15,873 bases of DNA, from positions 1-15,873 of the forward strand of contig CAMWLA010000016.1 in assembly GCA_947174975.1 (NCBI GenBank), read 5' to 3'. The notes below the pieces were generated by a model. That model saw only the letters and a list, made by a program, of their open reading frames with translations, ran no database searches and was not told where the DNA came from. Positions within the stretch are counted from its first letter, which is position 1. Every line of letters starts with the position of its first letter. The DNA is from an uncultured Clostridia bacterium (lineage in GTDB: Bacteria; Bacillota; Clostridia; Christensenellales; Borkfalkiaceae). A program made the position numbers and the translations under genes. Below are positions 1 through 5,911 of the stretch, piece after piece.

Positions 1-135
1 CCCTAATATACCTATAAGTCCTTCCGGAGAAGTGTAATGATACAAATTTCGATTAGTTTTATATTTTAATTGCTCTGTTACCTTTTCACTAAATTGTTTC
101 CATTCTTCGGTTTGTGAGAAAAAGAAAAAAAACAC
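1..135 (-). CDS. DUF2971-like protein, N-terminal fragment (truncated by window edge)
   Basis: A 45-codon open frame starts at a GTG at 133-135 and runs off the left edge. It is preceded by a strong ribosome site (GAGGAG, 8 nt before the GTG), 35 bp after the stop of the GIY-YIG gene, so the two are probably cotranscribed. The visible protein begins with an odd Phe-rich stretch and then, around residues 31-44, reads LYHYTSPEGLIGIL. This is the typical N-terminal motif of DUF2971 proteins, which carry an H-Y-T-S pattern followed by a helix ending in Ile-Leu. DUF2971 proteins have no settled function; many occur in accessory or defence-type gene neighbourhoods, and an ADP-ribosyltransferase-like fold is a possibility only. 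The rest of the protein is missing, so domain assignment rests on one motif. Confidence 0.6.
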   Translation of the reverse strand, partial: MFFFFFSQTEEWKQFSEKVTEQLKYKTNRNLYHYTSPEGLIGILG

Positions 136-170
136 AATTAATACTCCTCTTTAGTAGACAACTCTTTGTC

Positions 171-605
171 TTAATTTTTTTTATTCCCAGCATAATTTAT
201 AAGATTATCGCAACCTTTAATTAGCTCATATTCCAAATCTTTGTATTGAAATGCCATAAAACTACACGCACGTATTTCTTGTATAACATCACCCCGTACT
301 TTATTCGCTTTTTTATCATCATCGGCATCAATATCTCGATTTCTAATAAATGCATTCGCCAAAGTATTACCAGTTTTTGAATTGCTTAAATATTGCTTCA
401 AACGATCTGCTATACTTCGTTTACCTGCATAGGCACTGCCAATATAAATAACATTATCATTTTGAAGAATTACATAAACACCAGGAAAAGAGCATTTGGC
501 TATATCCGCTTCTTTATCCATTGAACCTTCTACCATTTTATTAACTTCAACATTTTTATCTTGAAATAAGTTCTTGAAATCTTCAAGAAATTTATCTTTA
601 GTCAT
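171..605 (-). CDS. GIY-YIG domain protein
   Basis: The 144-aa protein has a GIY-YIG nuclease-type core: GVY at residues 42-44, YIG at 54-56 and an Arg at 68 in the following helix (IADRL). A late Glu (E126 in LEYELI) and an Asn near the C-terminus (N135) match the metal-binding Glu and distal Asn of the family. About 37 residues precede the core. GIY-YIG domains occur in homing endonucleases, UvrC, type II restriction enzymes and small stand-alone proteins; nothing here fixes which. The gene starts 14 nt after the rlmD stop with a GGAG-type site (CGGAGCG) and is followed by a DUF2971-like fragment. The pair is AT-richer than rlmD, which hints at a later addition to the operon. Nuclease activity is plausible because R68 and E126 are present, but untested. 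Confidence 0.75.
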   Translation of the reverse strand: MTKDKFLEDFKNLFQDKNVEVNKMVEGSMDKEADIAKCSFPGVYVILQNDNVIYIGSAYAGKRSIADRLKQYLSNSKTGNTLANAFIRNRDIDADDDKKANKVRGDVIQEIRACSFMAFQYKDLEYELIKGCDNLINYAGNKKN

Positions 606-619
606 AATTTAACGCTCCG

Positions 620-2314
620 CTATATTATCTCAAAATGCTTTAATGTTTCTTTAATTGCCTCTACCATTTTCGGTGTAGGATGCGCTCTTGGTCTTTTTAA
701 TTCTTCTACTGCATTTGGTGCGTCGTACATAGGTAAACCTAAATCTCGCTTGACTTCGGCTATGTATGCCGTGTGGACTTTGAAGCCATAATTTTTTCCA
801 ATATAATTTTGTATCCTCTTATAAGTTACTTTCTCTTTCGGTTTGCGCTCTTCTGCACGTTTTGTAACTTCTTTCAAAGATACTTGCCCTTCTTCCTCGC
901 CGAACTCAACTTTTACGTTGATATGTCCGTCCGGTTTTTTGTGGGAAAGGACAACCAACGTCTCGCACCATTTGGTTTGAGGGAACATATCGAAGGGGGT
1001 TATGCTTTTAATCTCGTAGGACGATGCCGGGGTATCGCACTTTACAAGCGCGCCGCACCTTTCCTCAAGCGTGCCGACGAGCAGCCCCAAATCGCGGGCA
1101 AGGGTTGCGGGATTGCAAGAAACCAAAATAATTTTGTCCGCGTCCGAATTTTTAATAGCCGTAACCGCGCTTCGCTCCATACCCTTTCTCGGCGGGTCGC
1201 AGACGATTAATTTCTTGCCGCACGCAGCGGCGAAAACCTTGTCTATCTCCTCTTCAACCTTGCCGCAGATATTGAACATTTTATCTTCGAGTCCGTTTTC
1301 CTTTTTAAGCTCGTCCGCGCAGCGCGAGGCCTGTTCTACAATTTCAATGCCGTAAGCCTTACCGCACTTTCGGGCAAGCATTGCGGTCAGAAGTCCGCCG
1401 CCGCTGTACAAGTCGAGCGCACAAGCTCCCTCTTCCGCTTCGTCAAGCACAGCCGAATAAAGCTTTGTGCGGACGCCGTCGTTAACTTGCAAAAAGGTAT
1501 TCGCACCCGCCTTATATTTAATGCCGAACTCCTCCGCGCCGAAAAACCCGTCGCCGTGCACCGTATACCAACGGTCGCCAAAAATCGCGTTAGTCCGCTC
1601 CGCATTAATATTCAAAAGCAAGGTAAACTCATTGAACTTTTCTTTGAGAATTTGGGCAAAAGGCGCTAAGTCGATTTTCTTCGTGCAGACGAGCGCAAAG
1701 ATAAATTTACCCTTTATTTCGCGCACGACGATATGCCGAAGCTCGCCCTCGTTTTTCTCTTCGTCGTAACCGCGCACACCCGACAGCGCAAACTTTTTCA
1801 CTGCGCAAATAACGTCTTTAACCCACTCGGCTTGAATGTCGCAGTTATCGATAGGAACTATTCTGTGACTGCGCGGAGCGTAAAAGCCCAGTACCGTTTC
1901 GCCGTTTTCGTATCCGATAGGAAGTGCAAGCTTGTTACGGTAGGCTAACCGTTTTTCGCACGCCACAGTATCGTTTACGGGAAAAGTAATTCCGCCGATT
2001 TTTGAAAGCGCGGAAGAAACTTGGCTGCGCTTGAATTCAAGCTGGGCGGGATAGCTCATATGCTGTAAATCACAGCCCCCGCACTTGCCGAATACGGAAC
2101 AAGGCGGAACCGCTCTGTTTTCGGACGGTTGCAATACGGAAATAAGCTTGCCGTAGGCGATATTCCCCTTGACCTTCAAGACCTTGAATTTTACCCTTTC
2201 GCCGACAAGACAAAAAGGCACAAACGCCGTTGTGCCCTCGATTTTTATTATTCCCTCGCCGTCGGTTCCGAGCCCCTCGACAAGTCCTTCATATTCTTCG
2301 TTTTTATGTAACAT
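620..2314 (-). CDS. rlmD: 23S rRNA (uracil-C5)-methyltransferase, RlmD/RumA type, with C-terminal extension
   Basis: A class I SAM enzyme of the TrmA/RumA family, expected to make 5-methyluridine in 23S rRNA. An N-terminal TRAM domain covers about residues 5-63. Four cysteines fit the 4Fe-4S site (C72, C78, C81 and C158). The SAM loop is DLYSGGG at 301-307, a CDPPRKG motif lies at 372-378, the catalytic Cys is C400 in SCNPATLARDL, and the general base is probably E451. At 564 aa it is longer than the usual roughly 430-460. Residues from about 470 on are a charged linker and a separate small domain (about 495-564: VTYKRIQNYIG, FKVHTAYIAEVKR, HPT, ending in HFEII). I recognise this as a recurrent C-terminal module in clostridial RumA proteins. 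Position-specific identity (U1939 versus U747) cannot be decided from sequence. It starts 6 nt after the Cys-tail gene, with only a weak ribosome site. Confidence 0.93.
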   Translation of the reverse strand: MLHKNEEYEGLVEGLGTDGEGIIKIEGTTAFVPFCLVGERVKFKVLKVKGNIAYGKLISVLQPSENRAVPPCSVFGKCGGCDLQHMSYPAQLEFKRSQVSSALSKIGGITFPVNDTVACEKRLAYRNKLALPIGYENGETVLGFYAPRSHRIVPIDNCDIQAEWVKDVICAVKKFALSGVRGYDEEKNEGELRHIVVREIKGKFIFALVCTKKIDLAPFAQILKEKFNEFTLLLNINAERTNAIFGDRWYTVHGDGFFGAEEFGIKYKAGANTFLQVNDGVRTKLYSAVLDEAEEGACALDLYSGGGLLTAMLARKCGKAYGIEIVEQASRCADELKKENGLEDKMFNICGKVEEEIDKVFAAACGKKLIVCDPPRKGMERSAVTAIKNSDADKIILVSCNPATLARDLGLLVGTLEERCGALVKCDTPASSYEIKSITPFDMFPQTKWCETLVVLSHKKPDGHINVKVEFGEEEGQVSLKEVTKRAEERKPKEKVTYKRIQNYIGKNYGFKVHTAYIAEVKRDLGLPMYDAPNAVEELKRPRAHPTPKMVEAIKETLKHFEII

Positions 2315-2320
2315 ATCTTT

Positions 2321-2824
2321 TTAACAGCCGTTGCCTATGCCCTCGCATATAAGCGTACATATACCGTAACAGCAACCCTCGCAACACGCCTCGGCGCAAA
2401 CGTTACCCGTTTCACCCATTTGGTGTTTTCTGACCGCGCTCTTGTATTCTTTGGTTTTGGCAAACTCCTCAAGCTCGGCTAATTCTTTTTTATAGTCCTC
2501 GTTGTCGGGCTCTTCCTTGATAGCTTTTTTCAAGTATTTGCGCTGTTCGTTATACCATTTACGCTCTTTATAAATTAAGCTTTGAAGATAATATTTTCTT
2601 CCGCTCTTATTACGAACTTTATATAAAAGATCCTGTGCCTCGTCAAGCCGTTTCCATGCTATGTAGTATTCCGCTTGTTCAAGCGGGCTTTTTCCCTCAA
2701 GCAAAATTTCGACAGTCTCATCGGGAAGTTCAACTCTTCCGACCGACTGCTTCTCTTTCTCTTTTGGTTCCCCCTCAACCGTTTGAGCGGGTTCCTCTTT
2801 TATTTGCTCATCATTCTCTTCCAT
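2321..2824 (-). CDS. TPR-like protein with cysteine-string C-terminus
   Basis: A 167-aa protein of unknown function with an acidic, Glu/Lys-rich N-terminus (1-35). A helical TPR-like region (about 45-125) follows, then a tail holding eight cysteines in the last 25 residues (C143, C147, C148, C151, C152, C156, C160, C167). Its middle aligns by eye with residues 75-147 of the J-like protein encoded at 3387-4004: both show an EAQ-x-x-L helix, a GR-x-x-x-LQS turn, a KW-x-NE motif, and an EP-[ED]-NE-x-YK segment. The two are therefore paralogues, and this copy lacks the J-like domain. The start ATG lies 2 nt after the stop of the membrane-protein gene with AGGAAA as ribosome site, implying cotranslation. 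The tail could bind metal or an Fe-S cluster, form disulphides, or be lipidated; the sequence does not decide. Confidence 0.85.
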   Translation of the reverse strand: MEENDEQIKEEPAQTVEGEPKEKEKQSVGRVELPDETVEILLEGKSPLEQAEYYIAWKRLDEAQDLLYKVRNKSGRKYYLQSLIYKERKWYNEQRKYLKKAIKEEPDNEDYKKELAELEEFAKTKEYKSAVRKHQMGETGNVCAEACCEGCCYGICTLICEGIGNGC

Positions 2825-2826
2825 AG

Positions 2827-3384
2827 TTATTTCCTAATACGGTATACGAGTTTATTCACGGTAATCTGAGTTTTAAATATGAGATAATCGTAGGGGAAGA
2901 ATATAAGCGTTCCGCCGACGAATATAAACCAGTAAACGTATCTGTTTACAAATTCATAGAAAGAATTGTCCGAATTTGCCCCGCCCAAAACTCCGCCGAA
3001 GACGAGAATATACGCCACCCAAAGCGTAAAATCGAACCAGACGGTTTTTACGGCAAGCGCAATCCATTTATTGATATTGAATTTTATTTGCAGTGAATTT
3101 ACTAATGGGTGAAGTCCGAAAAACATTACAAACGGAACTAACTTCCAGAACTGCGCCGCCGCACCCATAACGATAGCAAGAATTACCGTTCCGAAGTAAG
3201 CAAGCGCACCGCCGCGGTAAAACTGTTTGGAAAGGGGAACCATTAAGGCAAGCATTGCAAACAGATACCCCGAAGCAAGTAAATAACCGCTCCAAAACCC
3301 GACGAGCAGAAGCACCACTGCAACGGCGCACGAAATTGCCGAAAGCGCAATTTCAAACGACCGCGAATACTTATTTTTACCCAT
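2827..3384 (-). CDS. Polytopic membrane protein of unknown function
   Basis: A 185-aa very hydrophobic protein with five or six likely membrane helices (about 11-31, 33-52, 58-78, 82-96, 106-132, 147-168). A basic N-terminus and a basic C-terminus (VYRIRK) suggest both may be cytoplasmic if six helices are present. The size, short loops and the segment FVMFFGLHPLVNSL recall small ECF-transporter S components, but I cannot assign a family and do not claim transport. The gene sits between the two Cys-tail paralogues: it begins 2 nt after the J-like gene stop and ends 2 nt before the TPR-like gene start. This packing argues strongly that the three products are made together and may form one membrane complex. 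There is no good ribosome site before its ATG, so it probably depends on translational coupling. Confidence 0.85.
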   Translation of the reverse strand: MGKNKYSRSFEIALSAISCAVAVVLLLVGFWSGYLLASGYLFAMLALMVPLSKQFYRGGALAYFGTVILAIVMGAAAQFWKLVPFVMFFGLHPLVNSLQIKFNINKWIALAVKTVWFDFTLWVAYILVFGGVLGGANSDNSFYEFVNRYVYWFIFVGGTLIFFPYDYLIFKTQITVNKLVYRIRK

Positions 3385-3386
3385 TT

Positions 3387-4004
3387 TTATCTACAATTGC
3401 AGAGACAGTTCATACAAAGGTTTAACATCATATTGCAATAACAGCATTCGATACAGTTGGCGCAGAAGTTTCCGCCCATCTGATCGTCGGGAGCCGAATT
3501 TATCGTCTGACCTTGATACACGCTGTCGTTCGAGGAATGCTGAGCGTCGTAATTGATTTTATCGTTCAGCTTTTTGTAGGTTTCCTTGTACTTTTCGTTT
3601 TCGGGCTCCAACTCCATAGCGATTTCAAGCTGTTTCTTACTTTCGTTAACCCATTTCTTGCGGTAGAAAACGACGCTTTGAAGGAAATGCCATCTGCCTC
3701 CGCGCTCGTTAAATCCGTCCAGAACGCGCTGCGCTTCGGCAATATTTCCGTCGTTTATAAGCGCTTCTACGCGTGCGAATTCGTCATCGTCGTCGCTTGA
3801 AGAAGCGTTTTCCGAAAGCTCACGCAAAAGGTCGTTATACGCGGTTTCTATGCGCGTAAGCATATTTGCGGCGTTGTTGCCCACTTCGCCGTCCATAAAT
3901 CTTTCTTCGAGATATTTTGCCCGCAGCTCGTCATATTTCGCGGTTATTTCCTCTTTGGTTGCACCTTCTTCAAGTCCGAAAAGTTCAAGATTTTTCTTGT
4001 TCAT
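3387..4004 (-). CDS. J-like domain, TPR-like protein with cysteine-string C-terminus (no HPD)
   Basis: The 205-aa protein begins with a DnaJ-like helical hairpin (residues 5-62: LFGLEEGATKEEI at the start, then a long helix and AYNDLL near its end). Where a J domain carries HPD after helix II the sequence reads AKYLEERF, so the HPD needed to stimulate DnaK is absent. An acidic linker (70-75) leads to a TPR-like region (about 76-150) and a tail with nine cysteines in the last 25 residues (C181, C184, C187, C188, C190, C197, C200, C202, C204). It is a paralogue of the protein at 2321-2824. Its ATG overlaps the DUF5685 gene by 20 nt and has a good site (GGAG, 7 nt upstream). J domain plus Cys-rich tail is the layout of eukaryotic cysteine-string protein, which is palmitoylated; the likeness is architectural and may be convergent. 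Confidence 0.87.
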   Translation of the reverse strand: MNKKNLELFGLEEGATKEEITAKYDELRAKYLEERFMDGEVGNNAANMLTRIETAYNDLLRELSENASSSDDDDEFARVEALINDGNIAEAQRVLDGFNERGGRWHFLQSVVFYRKKWVNESKKQLEIAMELEPENEKYKETYKKLNDKINYDAQHSSNDSVYQGQTINSAPDDQMGGNFCANCIECCYCNMMLNLCMNCLCNCR

Positions 4005-4875
4005 ATTTATCTCCGTTGTCGCATTGATTTTTATTTTTGCAGCCGTTCAAAATAGCCCTCGTTTTTAAAGGTATTCCGCGCAGTATAATATTATCCGTCA
4101 AATCATGGTTGAATGCGAATTCTATTTTAGAAAGCCGCTCCCTCATGTCTGCAAACAGACTGTCGAAAAGGAAAGTAAGTTCGTCGATATTTTCCTCGAC
4201 GGCTTGTTTTTTACTTTCCGCGCCGAATGCGTTGTAAAATACGTTGAAGCGGTTTTTCTTCACGTCCTTATCGTAATCGTCAAGGGCGTCAATTAAATAT
4301 ACCCATTTACCGATATCGTAAAACAGCGCCTCGGTCTCTTCGGTGGAATATTCGCCGAGGACGTACACGGAAAGCTCGCGCAGCATAACTGCGGTAGGCT
4401 CAGAAGCTTGCTCGATAATGCTGCAGCCCGCTTGCTCGATTTTGCTCTGCACGGCCATCTGCATTCTTATAATGTCCACGGCTTGCTTATGTTTTTTTGC
4501 GGCGCGCTTCATGCCCTTTTTGTATAGGTGGCGCAAAACTCCCTTTTTATCGCCGTCCGCCTTGTCGTCGCAAAGCTTGTAATATGCAAGCGCGGTGTTG
4601 ATACAGCCGAGCATAACCGTTATTTCGTCGGGCACTGCAATAGGGCGCTTTTTTATTACGTGAAGCGCACAGTGCGCACGTTTGATATTTACGTCCTCGC
4701 GCCGTATGTTGTGAACGAGTGCCGACATAAAAGCCATATCGTAAGTCAAAGCCGAACGCGCCCGCTGTCCGCAGCCCGCGCCTATGCTTTTGCACAGACC
4801 GCAGTACAGTGCCTTGTAAAGCGTTTCGTCCTTTTTAAACAGATACGGTGCGTCGGGCTGAATATAACCGAACAT
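3985..4875 (-). CDS. DUF5685 family protein
   Basis: I recognise this 296-aa protein as DUF5685 from its N-terminus (MFGYIQPD), the YCGLCKSIG motif (C25, C28, with C35 nearby), a C-x-x-H pair (C69, H72), and the segment WVYLIDALDDYDKD-VKKNRFN (191-211). It looks all-helical and soluble. Two Asp-rich clusters, DDKAD at 103-107 and D196/D199/D200/D202/D204, followed by K-K-x-R-F-N, resemble the paired Asp motifs of head-to-head isoprenoid synthases such as phytoene synthase. That is an inference from motif appearance, and the spacing is shorter than in those enzymes. The Cys/His residues near the N-terminus could bind metal. Its gene follows trpS by 18 nt with a clear site (GAGG) and overlaps the next gene. 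No function is established that I know of. Confidence 0.85.
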   Translation of the reverse strand: MFGYIQPDAPYLFKKDETLYKALYCGLCKSIGAGCGQRARSALTYDMAFMSALVHNIRREDVNIKRAHCALHVIKKRPIAVPDEITVMLGCINTALAYYKLCDDKADGDKKGVLRHLYKKGMKRAAKKHKQAVDIIRMQMAVQSKIEQAGCSIIEQASEPTAVMLRELSVYVLGEYSTEETEALFYDIGKWVYLIDALDDYDKDVKKNRFNVFYNAFGAESKKQAVEENIDELTFLFDSLFADMRERLSKIEFAFNHDLTDNIILRGIPLKTRAILNGCKNKNQCDNGDKYEQEKS

Positions 4876-4893
4876 CGTAAAAACCTCAAAAAT

Positions 4894-5895
4894 TTATAAT
4901 TGGTAAAAGCCTATCTTCTTATAGACTTTTGCAAGCGTTTTCTTCGCGGTGTATTCCGCGCGGTCTCTGCCGTTTCTCAGAACGCCGTCAAGATATTCCT
5001 TATCTTTCAAAAGCTTTTGCTGTTCGGCTTGAATAGGCGCAAGCTTATCCGCTACGGTTTCGGCGACTGCCAACTTGAAATCGCCGTAGCCCTTGCCCGC
5101 AAATTCCTTTTCCGCGTCCGCAACGCTTATATCCTTGAAAACCGAATAAATCGAAAGCAGATTGCTTACACCCGCTTTACGTTCGGGGTCGTATTTAATT
5201 TCACCGTCGCTGTCCGTTACGGCGCGCTTGAATTTGCGGATAATTGTATCCCTATCGTCGGATAGGAATATCGAACCGTTAGGATTTTCCGCCGATTTGG
5301 ACATCTTCTTTTCGGGGGTTAAAAGGTCGGCAATATTTGCCGCCGCTTTCAGATAAACCCCCTCGGGAATTGTAAACGTGGGCGAGTACGCGTTGTTGAA
5401 CCTCTGCGCGATATCGCGCGCAATTTCGAGGTGCTGCGTCTGATCCTTGCCGATGGGCACGACCGCCGCTTGATATAAGAGAATATCCGCAGCCATAAGA
5501 ACGGGGTAGTCCATCAAGCCCATATTTATATTATCGGCGTGTTTCTGGCTCTTATCCTTGAACTGCGTCATTCTTCCCATTTCGCCTACGTAAGTAAACG
5601 TATTTAAAACCCAGCACAGCTCGGCATGAGCCGGAACCGTAGACTGAATATACAGCGCGCATTTTTCGGGATCGATTCCGCACGCAATGAACAGCGCGGC
5701 AAGCGCAAGCGTCCTTTGCCGAAGCTCGGCGGGATTCTGCCTTACCGTTATAGAGTGCATATTCGCAATGGCGTAAAAACAGTTGTAATCGTTTTGCAGC
5801 CTAACCCAGTTTTTAATCGCGCCGAGATAGTTGCCTATCGTAAGGTTATTCGTGGGCTGTACCGCAGAATACAGATTTTTCTTTTCGCCGTCCAT
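4894..5895 (-). CDS. trpS: Tryptophan--tRNA ligase
   Basis: Class Ic aminoacyl-tRNA synthetase that charges tRNA-Trp. The 333-aa product has the usual bacterial length. Motifs: SAVQPTNNLTIGNYLGA at 10-26 (the HIGH equivalent is TIGN at 19-22), the NMHSIT segment at 45-50, D-x-LLYQA with PIGKDQTQHLEIARDIA at 137-163, and KMSKS at 197-201. I place the start at the ATG at 5893-5895, because it has a ribosome site (AGAGG, 7 nt upstream), gives the canonical N-terminus, and leaves a 16-bp gap to the upstream gene. A longer frame reaching 5958 would overlap the thrC-like gene and add an unrelated Lys-rich stretch. No T-box leader precedes it, so it must be read from the thrC transcript or an unseen internal promoter. 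Confidence 0.97.
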   Translation of the reverse strand: MDGEKKNLYSAVQPTNNLTIGNYLGAIKNWVRLQNDYNCFYAIANMHSITVRQNPAELRQRTLALAALFIACGIDPEKCALYIQSTVPAHAELCWVLNTFTYVGEMGRMTQFKDKSQKHADNINMGLMDYPVLMAADILLYQAAVVPIGKDQTQHLEIARDIAQRFNNAYSPTFTIPEGVYLKAAANIADLLTPEKKMSKSAENPNGSIFLSDDRDTIIRKFKRAVTDSDGEIKYDPERKAGVSNLLSIYSVFKDISVADAEKEFAGKGYGDFKLAVAETVADKLAPIQAEQQKLLKDKEYLDGVLRNGRDRAEYTAKKTLAKVYKKIGFYQL

Positions 5896-5911
5896 ATTAT
5901 TACCTCTGTTA

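Noticed and set aside
34..46. AATGATAC near the left end, resembling the start of the Illumina P5 primer
   Set aside because: Only eight bases match, the following bases differ, and the region reads through as part of the DUF2971-like frame.
773..1769. Several plus-strand open frames opposite rlmD
   Set aside because: They lie entirely antisense to a well-supported gene, show no family motifs and have low-complexity or Arg-rich shadow compositions.
3387..4004. Functional DnaJ co-chaperone
   Set aside because: The HPD tripeptide required for DnaK stimulation is absent.
4876..4893. T-box or leader element for trpS
   Set aside because: The gap upstream of trpS (5896-5911) is 16 bp and the one downstream is 18 bp, too short for a T-box.
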